Below are positions 41,144-54,449 of a stretch of DNA of 64,000 nucleotides, piece by piece. The DNA is taken from the NCBI GenBank assembly GCA_947646735.1, contig CANTFK010000966.1:124001-188000 (forward strand), read 5' to 3'. Every line of letters begins with the position of its first letter. Within the stretch, counting starts at the first letter, position 1. The position numbers and the translations under genes are program-made. The notes beneath the pieces are model-generated. The model saw nothing but the letters and a program-made list of their open reading frames with translations, was not told the DNA's origin and did no database searches. The stretch is from Peronospora farinosa. Taxonomy: Eukaryota; Oomycota; Peronosporomycetes; Peronosporales; Peronosporaceae.

Positions 41144-44100
41144 CTACTCCTCATGGCTCTGCATCACCTCAAAACGATTCCGAGTGACTTGCCTGCGTTC
41201 GTAGTCCTCAAGTAGTCCACCGCAATTGAGGTCCACCTCGTCTACCCACGACGGATCGGAGTATTCTTTCCACTAACCAGGTATTCACATTGAATACGAC
41301 CATACCGAGTTTTTCTTCCCATGCGCTTGTCAAGAATCATCTCCACTCATACTCATTGTCTTCCAACTCCGCATCCCAGCTATCCTCTGGTAGCAGGGCT
41401 TCGTCAAAATCCACTCGATCTGTTTCGTCCACCACCAACACCGTATTCGGTCTGTCGGGATATTGCCGAGCTAGCTTCAATTTCGAAAGGTGCACCAACG
41501 GGTAAATGCGGTAATCGGTCCCACTGATATCCAGGCGAGCTGCATGGTCCCCCACCATCTCCCGTACTCGGAATGGACCATGCCATAGGTGGGTCAATTT
41601 TCGGGCATAGCCTTCCTTGACCCGGTCTAGATACAACCACACCTGAGATTCTGCCTCAATCATGCTATCCGCCACATCTTCATTGTGGATCTCGGCTCGA
41701 CTTTCCATTGCTGATCGCAATAACTCGTTGACTTGTTCCCTTGCCCGGCGATAGTGTCGCTGTACGCTATATCGCTACCGGCGGGGGTCACAGTCACGCC
41801 GCCTGATACTACCCAGCGATATAGTGGCCTCCAACGTGCTTCGTGCGTCCCAACCATGCACCAGGTAGAATGGAGTCTCTTTTCGGACCCGGTCCTGCGC
41901 CGTGTTCAGCGCAAATGTGAGCCGTTCCGCATATGCATCCCAATCTCTTTGGTCCACCTCCGACACATACATCTTGATAGCTCGGGTGATCGTCTGTACC
42001 ATCCTTTCCGCAGTTCCATTGGCCTGCGGCCGGTAGGCCACGGTGGCCCGCTGCTTTTGTCCAATCATGCGGTTGAAAGCGCGAATGACATGAAACTTGG
42101 TTCCCTGTCGTGTCGGATCGCCTCACTGGCCCCAAACCTTCGAAATACACATTCTTCATACCCTTCTGCCACGGTTTGGGCCGACCTCGACGAGATGGCC
42201 TTAGCAATTACATAACCATTAAACAGGTCTACCCATATTAACAGCTCTGTGTTTCCCTTGAACGACTTGGACAACGATGGGATATGATCCATCGCGATGA
42301 CCTGAAATGGGTAGGTGGCCTGAACATTTCCTGGGGTCTTTCCTCGTAAGGTGGGTCCACCTTTTCCGGTCTCACAGTCGACACAAGTACCAACGAAGCG
42401 TTGTACCCTTCGAAATAGCCCTCTCCAATGGAAATGTCTTCGTATCCGCTGGTACGTGCGGCCGATTCCTTGGTGTCTCCCTTCTAGACTCGTATGGTAG
42501 TGGTGTAGTAAATCTTGTTGTAGGCTTTCGGGTATCACTAGCCGGATCCACCCATAGCGATCCTCTTCAGCTGTCCCCATACCCGGGCAATACAACAGAA
42601 GTCCGTCATCATCCAAAGCGTAATTCGTCTCGATCTTGCCGCATGCCAACGCCACTTCTGAGGGTAAACTGCTCCACTTACCCCGTAAATAGAGCTTCAA
42701 ATCCCGTATCCACATTTCTTCGTCTTGGGCAGCCTAAATTCGCTCATCCGTATCCGTTGCACCACCTCTTCTTGCACAACCTCTGTCGGCATCCTGGACC
42801 GGACCCGAGACCTTGTGACAGCTGTAATTCGCATTGCTAGGCTGGGATTTTTAAGTACCAAGAGTTCAGGCAGACGATTAATCTCTTCGAGGTCTTTCCA
42901 CTCTTCCTCAGGTATTATTTCGACACCTTGTTGCTGATGCAGGGCCGCGTTAGCGAGACGGTCCGCACTCTGGTTCCATTCACGCTTCATGTGTAGAAAC
43001 TCATGGGCTGGCCAGGAAAGAAGCAGGTCCAGGGCCTTTAACCTTCGTACCGTGAGACCTGGTGCCTTGCATTCAATTTTCCCTCGCATCTGACGGATGA
43101 CCAGATTGGAATCACCGCACACCACCAGACGTCTACGATCCAATTTCTCCAGTAGGCTAAAACATGATAAAAGGCCTTCATACTCTGCTTCGTTTACCGT
43201 TGCCTCCGTTAAATATCTTGATGCTGCTGCAATCACGGTCCACCCTGGGAGTTTCCATACGATAGCACTGCAGGCTCCGCCCCCACGCTTAACTCGTGCA
43301 TACCCATCGAAACTGACCACATAGAGGATTTCCTCGGGCTCAACCGTAGGGGGAACCACCGTGATAGTTTGGCGCGGGTGTTTCTTGGGGACGATTGAAG
43401 ATAGAATAGAGTCCACATTTTCGCGAGGCGTAATGCTTGCCGCTAATGTCCCCAGTATTTCATCTTCGCCGCGCTTACACTTGACCACTTCTAGCGTCCA
43501 TTGAGACAGGAGTGCAGCCCAGTTTCCAAGGCGACCTTGTAGACCCGGTGACCGGACTATCCACGCCAGCGTTGAGTGTCGGGTCAAGACCTTGATAGGT
43601 CGGGTTACCAGTGACGTGTAGCAAAGGTCTAGTATTCGCAACAGCGCCAGCACTTCCTTGTCCACCAGCCCATAGTTGATCTCGTTTGGCTTCAAAGTCC
43701 GACTCGTGAAAGTTACCGGCATATACACCCCCTCATACTCCTGCACCAGGGATGCCGAGATGGCCCACTCACTGGCATAGACAATAATGACGGGTTCCCG
43801 GTCTGGATCAAAATGGCGGAGGATTGGGGCGGTGGCTATCTTATTCTTCAATATCGCAAAGGCCACCTGCACCCGAGTCCATCGGTCTTCCTCCTGATCA
43901 CTCCTCTGGGTGTCCTCAGTCCTGCTCATCCGGCGTCGTAATACGTGATAATTCACTTCTCTTAGCTCGTACAATGTGGACGCATAAATCGCGTAGTCTT
44001 CTAGAATCCGGCTATAGTAATTGAGACTTCCAAGAAACGACTGCATGGCTTTTAGGGTGGTGGGAAGCGGTAATTCCACCAATGACTGAAGATCCTTAGG

Positions 44101-45231
44101 GTGGGCCTCCAACCCCTCCGCTTACACTTGTTGGCCAAGGTAATCTACCTTTTGACAGCCCCATGAGCTCTTAACCGCGCTGATCGATAAGTTCCACTTT
44201 TCACACACCTCCAAAAGTCGTTCCACTTTCACGCATAAGTCATACCAGGATCCAGAGGTCACCAAAACGTCGTAGATATAGGACCTCCGTCCTAATATGA
44301 CCTTCTTGAGATCTACTTCGGAATGGCCAATCTTGAACAGATCCTCTTGTTTGTCAGAGTTGGGCTTTGATAAAATCGTAAGAAATCCATATAAAGCATT
44401 ATCCAACAGCCTCTGATAGATCTGCGGCGCATTCTTTAGTCTAAACGGCATTTTTCTCCACTCGAACAGCCCAAACGGAGTTACAAATGCCGAAAGAAAG
44501 CGAGCCCTCGCAGTCATACTAACTACCCAAAAACCACTGGCCATGTCCAGCGAGCAATACCATAGGGCTTTATCCAAATCTTCCAACAATTCGTTAGCGA
44601 GAGGCATAGGGTACATCATGAGGCGTGTCAGCTCGTTCACCATCCGGTAACCGATGCACAGCCTTATATCCACTCCAATCTTCTTGACGATGATCAAAAT
44701 TGGGCTGGCCCATGGTGTGGTAGAATGCTGGATGATCTTAGACTATAACCCGCCCTCGATTAGGTCCGACAGCTTCTCTCTAAACTGAGGGGCCACTTTC
44801 CGTACACGTTGGGCGATAGGCCGTGCATTTCCCACATCGATGTCGCACACCGCTCCTCGGGCTGCCGGTGGTAACGCGTTGTCTTTTCCCATCAACAGAT
44901 GTCGTTTCTGCCAAATAATCTGGCGGAGAAGGTCTACCTCCTCCTTTGGGGTATCACCGGGGTCTGGGATCTGGATGTCTTCCAACATAACTTCGTTTGT
45001 AGATGGGGTGACCTCAGGGATAACAGACCAATTTTTGTCGATATCCTCGGCACATAAATCTCCACTCTCGTGAACACAGACTTGATCATCGGAAGTATCT
45101 ACTTCAGCTTTAATGATCTGTGGACCCCCCTCTGGGTGGACCTGTGGACCCCCCTCTGGGTGGACCGGTGGACCCTTCTCTGGGTGGACCTGTGGACCCT
45201 CCTCCAGGTGGACCCTCTCCATATCGGTCAT
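41144..45231 (-). pseudogene. Element D pol: linker, RT, two RNase H, integrase, chromodomain (decayed)
   Basis: In minus-strand order: linker with HPEGGPQV repeats, RT (LCIGYRMVN, then LGRRSYIYD where the YIDD box has lost its first Asp), a degenerate first RNase H (VIIVYASEWAISASL), a second RNase H (SFDGYARVKRGGGACSAI, NEAEYEGLL, GDSNLVIRQM), integrase (HHYHTSLEGRHQG, CVDC, AMDHIPSL, HDREPSFMS, GTAERMVQT) and a chromodomain ending NRFEVMQSHEE at 41144. Lesions are TAG at 44743, TAA just before 44112 (after YLGQQV), frameshifts near 42705 and 42070, a stop near 41775 and a frameshift near 41340. About 30 extra residues precede the YIDD position. Confidence 0.85.
45115..45225 (-). repeat. 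GGTGGACC coding repeat in the D protease-RT linker
   Basis: Four or five 27-30 base units of CCTCTGGGTGGACCNGTGGACCC type encode VHPEGGPQ on the minus strand. The core is that of the D LTR array. Confidence 0.8.
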
Positions 45232-45740
45232 ATTCTTTGATGAGAGAGACCTCCTTGCCCACTATGGCTCTAGCTGGTAGATTTCCATCGAGGTTCTCTC
45301 TTCTAGATTCCTATCTGGTAATAATGACTCAGGGTCCCTTATAACAGACTCGTGCACCGCGTTAACCACTGGCACTTGGGTTCCCGTCCGTAGCAACATC
45401 TTTTGTGGAGTCTTGTACTGGGGTCTCTCGACCATCGGACCTTGGTATTCTTCTTCTTGAGTGGTTTCTGCGTCTTCCTAGTCTGTGGTAGCTTGGTAGC
45501 CTAGGTTCTGCCATTCAGCATACCTCCTAGAACCAACTGACACGAATCCTTGGGCCCGGGGAACCCGGTCCTTAGCCAGCCAGATGCCCAGCTTGGTATC
45601 CTCGTGTAGGATCAGGTCCCTGTCGCTGACCTTGGCAAACCTCACAAAATTGGAGATGTTCATGCCCCTGGATCATCGTAGTCACCCGTCTGTCTCCACG
45701 GGTTATCCATACTATTCACTGGTCCGACGTAGACCTTTTC

Positions 45741-46342
45741 TGTAACGGGCTAACATTTACACGGTTCGTTAAGTATCGAATACTAATGGGCAGGCATAAA
45801 TGGGTACGAGTTACCTTAGGCCTGCCACTTGGGTGTGGCACATCAATGTGACCCACCCTCGTGAATGTGATATCCATGGATGGATTCACATTCAACGAGG
45901 ATGACGCCAGTTGGGACTGGGCGTCATGGTGACGCTTCAAACAGACGTCATCAGCGAGCTTAAGTATATTTTAAGCTCGCACGTAAAGAGACGCTTCTAA
46001 AGAGACGCGTATCCAATCTTTGCATAATTATCCAATCAGTAGTTAAACTTATATTTAGTTAGAATTTATTAAATATAAGTCAAGTCTTGAATTTACTAAC
46101 TATCGCCCACTGCGCACGAGAAGCTTGATAAGCTTTTGCGTGAAGTAGGTGAGGTACCTCATAGGTGTTCGTTGCGCGGACCGCTCTAAGCGACCGGCAA
46201 CATTTTGATTCGGCGCTTCAAGAGACCGACCAACGCAACCACTACCGCACGCGGAGGTAAGACGGTATAACCGCTTCCTCGCGCTGCTTGAAGTCGTGCC
46301 TGCGTAGTACATGGCAGCTTCTTTACGAAGCTCTCGTCTACA
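45741..46342 (+). repeat. Solo LTR inside element D
   Basis: 602 bases from TGTAACGGGCTAAC to CTCTCGTCTACA, with TG...CA ends and a start like the element G LTR (TGTAATGGGC). It interrupts D between the protease end (VEVLLDM) and the linker. No 5-base duplication is clear (TTTTC against TATCT). The identical insertion is in F at 62424-63025, so it predates the duplication. Confidence 0.7.
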
Positions 46343-47041
46343 TATCTAGCAAAACCTCGACATATTTTGTCGCCGGCAAATTCACGTGCTGGCGCAGTTT
46401 TACATTAAAGATATGGCCACTATACAAGGTCTTGCGACCTACCAACTGAATTCGCACTTCATCTGGTAAGCAAATAGTTCCATCTACCATATCCAATCGT
46501 ATTCCGGCTGGCACCATAAAATCCATCCCCAAAAGTGCATCCTGACCAATTAGGAAACCTACCCATACATCGAAAAAATATACCAGTACCCCTTTCAGCG
46601 TAATCTTCACCTTTGTCCGTATATACAACTTCTCCAATACCCACACACTCTTGTCTCTCGCTCGTATCGATTTGGTAGCCTACCTTACGAGCAAAGGCGG
46701 TATCCAAAATAGATACTTCGGCACCGGAATCGAAGAGCCGATTCGGCGAGTATTGTTGACCTTCCCAGAGGCCTTGCCTGCTTGAACCACTTTCCTGGGG
46801 CATCATGTTTCCAGTATCCTCTTGACTCTACCGGCAATAACTCCAATGTCATCATAGTCTCTCCTCTGGAATAAACATGAGGTATACATGCATTGGCCAT
46901 AACAGCAACAGAATTAATGCAAAGGCCCGATGTATTTCCAATCAATTCATCCAACTTATTGACCTTCTCCACGGGGTGTTTCTCCACAAATGCATAAATG
47001 CAAAAATTAGAACGCTCAGCTCGTACCCGATTCAAACCTGG
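46343..47041 (-). pseudogene. Element D protease region
   Basis: After the gag-protease hairpin the frame reads RSPGLNRVRAERSNFCIYAF, then ESRGYWKHDAPGKWFKQA, then the retropepsin core (LFDSGAEVSILDTAFARK) after a frame change at about 46750. It ends with GQDALLGMDFMVPAGIRLD and VEVLLDM at the solo LTR. The DSGA catalytic motif is kept. Confidence 0.75.
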
Positions 47042-47051
47042 CGAGCGTTCT
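47009..47051 (-). promoter_or_regulatory. Hairpin at the gag-protease junction of element D
   Basis: Minus-strand AGAACGCTCG pairs with TGAGCGTTCT, the same stem as in A, C and F. The gag stop TAG has changed to CAG here, and the first pair is A-T where A and C have G-U. Confidence 0.55.
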
Positions 47052-49466
47052 GATTCAACATCTTCTCCGCAGCCTCGGGCAGCTGCCCCGCGTGTTTGGT
47101 CGGGTTGTACCACTGGTGATACAGATTGTAAAACAAATTCATTGGGCACTTGCCGACGTCATGAACCTTGCCACAACCGCGACACACAAACAGGCAGCGG
47201 TCGTCTGGATGCCCCTTCTTTCCACATCGTTCGCAAACGAGTCGCTTCCAACAGTCCAGATCCCCATGCTTCTTAGATCCACAATGGGTAGGGGAACTTC
47301 GGTCCAGGCCCCTCTGCCATGCGTCGACCTCGGTCTTGGTCTGGGTCCTGATGGTCCTGGGGGTCATCTTCATTTCTCGCCCTACCAGTGTACGGCTTAC
47401 TCACCGCCGCATAAATTCTTCTGAGGTCACCTTCTCCCTCAGACTCACTAGAGCTAGAACTCTTGGTCATTTTCACTTTCCAATGTAGCTCGGATGACTT
47501 GGACGGGTCGTCTTAGCTGACTCTTGGTGTGGTCTGGAGGGGTTGGGGCCTTCTAACGAAGCTTGCTGGAACCGAACAGGACCCTTCCTTGACGCGTTTT
47601 CGCTCTCTGACGAGCCAGCAGGACTTCCTCCAGGTCGTCTGCATCAGAAAGTCTGAGCAAGGTGAGCTGATCCGCTAATTCTCGATCATCCAAGGTTTCT
47701 ACGTAATGGTTCACATGTTCACGCTTCACACTGGGGGTCCACCCTCAATATCTAGCTTGGCCCTGAGCCCCGCCACATTCAACCGGTACAAATATTCCAA
47801 GGGTGACTAATCGGTTCTACTTTTTGCGTGATAATATAGCCGGGCCACCGACACCCCCAAGCCGCAAATTGGGCTTGGAAATTTTACAGGAGAAGTTTTC
47901 AATCACCGCGTACCGTTCGACCCAATTGTCGATTCCAATTTTGAGCTGGACCTGTGAGCAGGGACCCAAAAATGAGACACTTCTCGCTGTCTGGTGCCTG
48001 GTCTCGGAGGAAAGCCGTCTTTACCTTAGTGCTCCAGCTTTTGGCACGATCTTCATCGTGGTCCCTTCCGCTAAATTCCTTCAGATCCGACGAGGCCGAT
48101 ACTCTGATATAGGGAATACAGTAAGGGCCCTCCTGCCGTAGCCGCGGCCACAGTCGCTCGCGCTGAAGTCATCGGGAACGTCAAATCATCTGGGTCGTAT
48201 TCACCATGGGTGGACCCTACAGACTCCATGTCCACATCAGGGATATCACATGGTGGCCCCAGGTGCTCAATTCTCTGGGAGGACCTGGGGTAAACTGGTT
48301 CTTGGTCCTTCATGGTATGTCCCCTGTCCACTGCAAAATTTGTGGAGCCTTGCTCTTCAAGAAACTTGGTCATCGCCTTACCAAAGTACGACTGGAGCGC
48401 GCTAGGGGAAACTGACTCAGCCTTTGTTTCCTGATCCGATTTTGTTCCCATCGACCTTTGCTCCACTTTGCACCGGGCTACCGTCTCCTCCTGTGCTTGG
48501 CGTTGGACCCATGGGGTTGCTGTGTCCATATGGACAGCTTCGCGAATTATAACGCTGCACTAGTTGGACCCAATTGCATTCGGTCCACCGTATCCATCAG
48601 GACCGACATCATAGATGAGGTGGCCGATTCATATTGAGACCTTGGTGACGATTCATCGAGTGACCCAGCAGGAGATCCCACGCCAGGAGCCTCTGCTCCT
48701 CCGTCTTGACGGGGTACTTCCTTTTGAGGAAACTTCCTCACTAACGTCTTGAGGTGACCATGCAGGGTCGCTAAGGTCTTCTTCAAGGTCTCGAACCCGA
48801 AATCGAAGAGGGTCTCGGCATCAAATTTCCCTGCAGCCATTCCAGCTTCATGTAGCAGATTCATAAAATCGTGGTGGGAAGGGCCGTTATCGGACCGTGG
48901 ACCTGGTCCAGAAGCTTGAACTTGAGCGTCTTCATCACCGGGTCCTTTCGAAGGAACTTCTTCAATCTATTCCGATGGTAGGCTTCTTCCAAATCTTCTT
49001 CTGTCCAGTCCTTACTAGCCACAACTTGGCTCTCCCCCGACTCGTCCGTCGTGTCTCCGCCTGTTGGTGCCTTCATCTTGGTATGCTTCTTTTGCTTGTT
49101 CTTGGGCACCTTTGGCTCTTGAGTGGTTGGTTGGGAGACTTGTTTCGGGGTCCCTTGTTTTTTAGCTTCCGCTGTCAAACTTGGGACCCCTGGACCATAA
49201 TATATATCATGGCCCATGTTGTCTTCTTCAACGAAGACATAAGGGGGAGGATTTCGTGGTTTTCCTTCATATTCCACCTTGACCTCAATAGCAGAGCTCC
49301 TCCCCGGGCTCTGCAGGTCCTCCGATACTTCTTCCTTCTTGATCACTGGCGATCCGGTTTCCAGTGTCTTGGTTGTCCCTTGGTCTATCTTGACCGATGT
49401 CTTTTCTTCTTCGTGGGACTCACGGTGAAATCCCGCGTCTCCCGAAGATCCGGGCACGCGCACCAT
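47032..49466 (-). pseudogene. Element D gag (decayed)
   Basis: The ATG at 49466 is the first base after the LTR (MVRVPGSSGDAGFHRESHEE). The first frame runs to 48861 with a PPPYVFVEEDNMGHDIYY region and a helix (WTEEDLEEAYHRNRLKKFL). A deletion of about ten codons then shifts the frame (48864-48547, MNLLHEAGMAAGKFDAETL). Further pieces are 48529-48071 and the capsid part near 48000 (RDQAPDS, GPAQNWNRQLGR), which breaks near 47910. Two zinc knuckles, CGSKKHGDLDC and CERCGKKGHPDDRC, lie at 47290-47200. The same lesions are present in F. Confidence 0.75.
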
Positions 49467-50855
49467 TGTAATGGAGTGGATTCTCAAACAACGTAGGAGA
49501 ACCACAAACACCCACAGCGCCGGACTGCCGACTTACGGAGGGGGGTGCCCCGATACCGTGTCGTGTTAACCTTGGGTCTCACCTTGTGTACCCGTCGGCT
49601 TGGCTGGTCTTGCTCCTCGGTTGACGCAGAAGACTTATAGACTTGGCCCTTGTATAAGACTTGAACTTGGTGGTCCCCGAGTGGATATGCTTCACTCGGG
49701 ACCGGGTTTCTTGTGCTCGATCGACTGAGTCGAGAGCGATGCACCTGGTACTATGTACCCCTTTCGGTGTCTAACTGTTTCTTGGTCCTTGGAACCCTTT
49801 GTGTTCTTCTCCGTAGGGAAACCGCTTCCTGTAGCGGGTCGTAGAGTCTTGACACTTACTTGACACCTCAGACCAACTATCCTGAGGTTCAACTTGCGTT
49901 GCTTGAGCCGTCACCTCACCTGACGTCGGGGGGGGATAAAAGGTATCCCGCCCGGAATAGGTGAGGTGACGGAGAAGAGCTTGGAAGGAAGCGCTTGGAG
50001 CTGCCACGTGTAATGCAAATTCGAGTGTGTATATTTATCTTATACTTTGTATGCTTTTTCTTGCCTAACCCTAACCCTTTGATCTGGATAGTGCCACGTG
50101 TCAACTTGTGGACAAACAACTGGCTCTTTTAGAACATGGGACTTGTACCGGCTCTGCACTTTAAGGAAGACTTGTACCTACTATAATATGGGTCCACCTG
50201 TCACCTGGGGTCCACCGGTCACCTGAGGTCCACCTGTCTCATGGGGTCCACCTGTCACCTAGGGTCTACCTGTTGTCTGGGGTCCACCTGTCACCTGGGG
50301 TCCACCTTTCGCATGGGGTTCACCTGTCACATGGGGTCCACCTGTCACCTGGGGTCCACCTGGCACCTGGGTCCACCTGTCACCTAGGTCTACCGGTCAC
50401 CTGAGTCCTACCTGTCGCCTGGGTCCCCCTGTCGCCTGGGGTCCACCTGTCACCTGGGGTCCACCTTTCGCCTGGGGTCCACCTGTCTCATGGGGTCCAC
50501 CTGTCACCTGGAGTCTACCTGTTGTCTGGGGTACACCTGTTGTCTGGGGTCCACCTGTCACATGCGGCCCACCAGTCGCCTGGGGTCCACCGGTCGTCTT
50601 GTTCCACCGGTCACCAAGGTCCACCTGTCGCCTGGGGTCCCTCGGTCCCCTGGGGTCAACCTCAGCTGCCCTAGCAGCACTGGTCCTTTGGTCTGTAGTG
50701 TAGGACAACATGGTGCCTTCTCCGAACTCGGGAACTTGGACCAGTTGGGGGCCCTGGTCACTCCCTGTCACTCATTCAAGAGAGTGACCGAGATCTTTCA
50801 CGCCAGTTATTATAATAACTTCGAAGGGCCCCCATTTCTCTGGCACTTCTCCACA
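49467..50855 (-). repeat. 5' LTR of element D with GGTCCACC array
   Basis: 1389 bases; the minus-strand start is TGTGGAGAAGTGCC at 50855 and the end TCCATTACA at 49467. Between about 50188 and 50665 is an array of 18-21 base units (GGTCCACCTGTCACCTGG and variants). The rest matches the F LTR almost base for base. Confidence 0.85.
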
Positions 50856-51940
50856 GAACCACCGTGATAGCTTGGTGCGGGTGTTTCGTAGGGGCGATCA
50901 AGGACAGGAATTTGCGGGTCGTAAATGCTAGCTGCCAATTCCTCTAGTGCTTACACTTGAGCACTTCTAACGTCCACTGATACAGGAGTGCCGCCCAATT
51001 TCCAAGCCGGCTTTAAATGCCAGATAACCGGACTAATCACGCTAACGTGGAATGTTGATTTAGGACCTTGATTGGGTGGGTGTATAGCAAGGGTCCAATC
51101 TAAAGGTCCAATATTCGCAATAACGTCAACACTCCCTTGTCCACTAAGCCATAATTAATCTCATTCGGCTTCGCTGTCCGACTCGTGAAAGTCACTGGCA
51201 TATATACACCCTCGTACTCCTGTACCAGAGACGCCGAGATGGCCCACTCGCTAGCATAGACTATGATGACTGGTTACCGGTCTGGATCGAAATGGCAGAG
51301 GATTGGGGCAGTGGCGATCTTGTTCTTCAACATAGCAAATGCTACCTGCACCCGGGCCCATCGGTCCTCCTCCTGGTCATCTCCCTGTATGTCCTCAGTC
51401 CCACTCATCCGGCGTCGTAATACGTGATAATCCACTTCCCTCAGTTCGTACAGGATGGACGCATAAATCGCGTAGTCTTCTAGGAACCGACTGTAGTAAG
51501 TGAAACTCCCAAGAAACGACTGCATGGCTTTTAGGGTGGTGGGCAGAGGTAGGTCCACCAAGAACTAGAGGTCCTTGGGGTGGGCCTCCAACCCTTCCGC
51601 TTACACTTGTTGGCCAAGGTAATCTACCTTTTGACAGCCCCATGAGCTCTTAACCGCGCTGATCGATAAGTTCCACTTTTCACACACCTCCAAAAGTCGT
51701 TCCACTTTCACGCATAAGTCATACCAGGATCCAGAGGTCACCAAAACGTCGTCGATAGAGGACCTCCGTCCTAATATGACCTTCTTGAGATCTACTTCGG
51801 AATGGCCAATCTCGAATAGATCCTCTTGTTTGTCAGAGTTGGGCTTTGAGGAAATCGTAAGAAATCCATATAAAGCATTATCCAACAGCCTCTGATAGAT
51901 CTGCGGCGCATTCTTTTAGTCCAAACGGCATTCTTTTCCA
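50856..51940 (-). pseudogene. Pol fragment H (RT to first RNase H), D family
   Basis: On the minus strand this runs from NAPQIYQRLLDNALYGFL through LGRRSSIDDVLV, YLGQQV with the same TAA as D, and into the degenerate RNase H (YASEWAISAS). 51600-51930 is nearly identical to 44120-44450. It abuts gag of element C (opposite strand) at about 51940 and the D LTR at 50855. It is a broken end of a D-like copy. Confidence 0.75.
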
Positions 51941-54408
51941 AGAAGACATATATGTTCAAGTCAAGAAGGAACACAAGACCGAAGAGTCACTGGAAGGCCG
52001 ATCGCCAGTGACTCAAGAAGAAAAAAACAAAGGATCAGAGGACCTACCGGACCTTGGGAGGGACCCAGTCAACATGTTAGAGGTTGAACTTATTGAAGAG
52101 AAATCTAAATACCCTCCCTATGTACACGTAAAGAACACCTTGGGTCATGATCCCTATCATGATCCAGAGGACCATCAGCCGACGATGAAAACCGAGAGGA
52201 TAAGGTCCCCGAACAAACAAAAACAAAGATCGCGCAGTCCGAGCCGACAAAGTTACGGATGAACGCGCCCGGAAACACCAAGTCGATAGGCCCCGAGAAG
52301 TCAGGACTGGCATCATGGACAGACGCTGATGTCAAGAGGGCCTACCACCAACGCAAGCTGAACGCGTTCCTGGAGAGCGACCCCGTCGCGAAGACCCTGG
52401 AGATCCGGCAGCTGGGCCAACTCACTGGGCCGGTGTCGACCCTACCACGGCTGCAATCCGTCACGGACGCGATCACAGCGCTGGTCACCCTTCTTCGTGA
52501 AGCGAACATGGTCGCAGGGCTGTTCGACCCGGACGACCTGCTATCCCTGGGATTCGACAGAATCAAAACAACGTTAGAGCATATGCACAAAAGTCTGTCG
52601 ATTCTGGTGGGTACCACGACAGCAACGGAACACCCACCTCTGATGACACCCACACAAACACGGTCCAAAGACAGCCAGATGACGCTTCAAGACATCACGG
52701 TGGGTCCCCACATGTACGGAGCCGCCGGCCGCCCATGGGCGAAGCAAGGCCCATCTCAACACCTGCCGTCAAGCGGCCAGAGAGAAGCAGCACCGTGGTC
52801 CCCAGGATCGTCCTCAACTGGGTCGGTCACTAGGATGCCCCTAGGCCCTACTGGAGCGGCGCTGCTCCAGGCCCGAGCGCGCAGCGCGGAGCAAGAACCA
52901 CGTGGTCTCGAAACGGCGACGCGTGGCAAGAATGAAAATCATTCCGATTTTCAGCCAATGGGAAATCAGCAAGTGAAAAAGTTGGAATTTGCTTTGCCCC
53001 GTGACGAAGATGCTGGGGGGAAGGACCTACCTACCCGGTAGGCGATCTGCAGACCCTCTTCGACGCGGCGATGGCAAGATTTTTGAGTGAACGCCAAGTA
53101 CCACGGGCACACCCTAACGGGAATGTAGCAGGAGGAAGACCAGAGGCGCAAAGGACGACCGCTCACCATGACCAGCATCCAGGCATACAAATGCCAAGAG
53201 GCCACACGATGACCGACGTCGATATGGAATCCGTCGGTTCCTGTGAGTTCTACCCGGACAACATGGATTTGAGGGGACCTCAGTCGATGATGGCGAACGC
53301 AGCGCTGGGACAGATACCAAATATGGTCCCTCGCATCAAACTTTTGGAGACCTCGGATCTTAAGGAATTTCATGGAAGAGACCAAGACGAAGACAGTGCG
53401 CGCAGCTGGGTATCGACGGTCAAGACGGCATTTATAAGAGACCAAGCACCAGATGATGAACGGTGCCTCGTTTTTGGAGGATTGCTGACTGGACCGGCAC
53501 AGAATTGGTACCGTCAACTGGGTCGCCCAGTCCGAGGAAACTGGAAGGACTTAATCCAAGAGTTCATGATTCGGTTCTGTGGCACGGGGGTACCGGTCGT
53601 CCGCCAGTACTACCATGCGAAGAAAAGGTCGGAAGAGACCCCGCTGGATTATGTGTACCGCCTGAATGTGCTTGGACTCAGGGCGAAGATGAAGATTAAG
53701 GATGGGTCGCCCAAGGTTCAGAAGGATCATGTCGATCACTACATTTGGACGGTAGACGACCCTGAGCTATCAGACAAGTTGACTATGTTGCGTCTGGCGG
53801 ATGTAGAAGAATTGGAGGAAGTATTGACAGCATGTCAGCGGACGAAGGCAAGACGAGGCAAGATGCTGTTTGGATCAAACAAGTTTCGTCAGAAGACACC
53901 GTCACTACCAGACAGACCGAGAGAGATGAACCGCCGCTCTATACATGCAGTTCGGGCGTCCCTGGAAGACTCGATCTCTGAAGATTCCAGCCGAGAATAT
54001 TCGGAGAACGAAGGAGATCTGAGGCGAGTCTACCTTATGGAGAAGGGAGCGGGGAGGGATCCAAGTGTGAGGTTCTCGAAGTATCTACCTACCAGGGAAG
54101 CCGATCAACATCACCAGGCAGTGGACCAGCGACCCGGCCCGTCATCAGCGACCCCAAATACGAGATGTGCATATTGCGGGTCAAAGAGACATGGAGATCT
54201 TAATTGCTGGAAACGATTGACCTGCGACCGCTGTGGAAGGAAGGGTCATCCATCAGATCGCTGCCTGTTTGTATGCCGGGGTTGTGGAGAGATTCACGAG
54301 ATTGGGAAGTGCCAGAAGGAGGAGTTCTACAATTTGTTCCGTCAATGGTACAACCCAGCCAAGCATGCAGGGATGTTCCCGGAGAAACTCGAGAAGATGG
54401 CAAATTAG
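51941..54408 (+). pseudogene. Element C gag (frameshifted)
   Basis: Three frames cover it: 51941-52262 (charged N-terminus, EKSKYPPYVHVKNTLGHDPY), 52259-53041 (WTDADVKRAYHQRKLNAFL, then a helical domain) and 53071-54408 (capsid with RDQAPDDERCLVFG and GPAQNWYRQLGR, and zinc knuckles CAYCGSKRHGDLNC and CDRCGRKGHPSDRC). The last frame ends EKMAN-TAG at 54408, the natural gag stop, with protease following in the -1 frame. This is the best-preserved Gag C-terminal half in the window. Confidence 0.8.
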
Positions 54409-54449
54409 GACGCTCGCCAGGTTTGAATCTGGTACGAGCCGAGCGTTCT
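54401..54449 (+). promoter_or_regulatory. Gag-protease frameshift region and hairpin of element C
   Basis: Gag stop TAG (54406-54408). Stem AGGACGCTCG (54407-54416) pairs with CGAGCGTTCT (54440-54449), with an inner CCAG/CTGG pair. Protease is open in the -1 frame across this point (DGKLGRSPG). Confidence 0.55.

Larger units (their letters stand above)
37114..50855 (-). mobile_element. Element D: Ty3/Gypsy retrotransposon with dual RNase H and sense-strand aORF
   Basis: In minus-strand order: 5' LTR (50855-49467), gag from 49466, protease, a solo LTR of another family, the protease-RT linker, pol to 41144, then the aORF on the opposite (+) strand (37742-40880), and a shortened 3' LTR (37663-37114). 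It is inactive, with many stops and frameshifts. It is rich in GGTCC/GGACC in the LTR array, linker, pol and aORF. No clean target duplication is visible (CGGTA against GAACC). Confidence 0.8.
45281..50855 (-). repeat. Left arm of a large inverted repeat (pairs with 57998-63485)
   Basis: Position x in this arm pairs with 108766 minus x in the other arm over most of its length (46100-50119 pairs with 58647-62666). Homology continues, more diverged, to about 45050. The arm is 87 bases longer than its partner because of extra LTR array units. Scattered substitutions (for example near 46960/61800) show that the arms are distinct copies. Confidence 0.85.

Noticed and set aside
48897..49496. 199-codon frame opposite D gag (and its copy at 59270-59869)
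   Set aside because: Antisense shadow of the Gag reading frame; composition follows the complementary codons and gag is clearly on the other strand.
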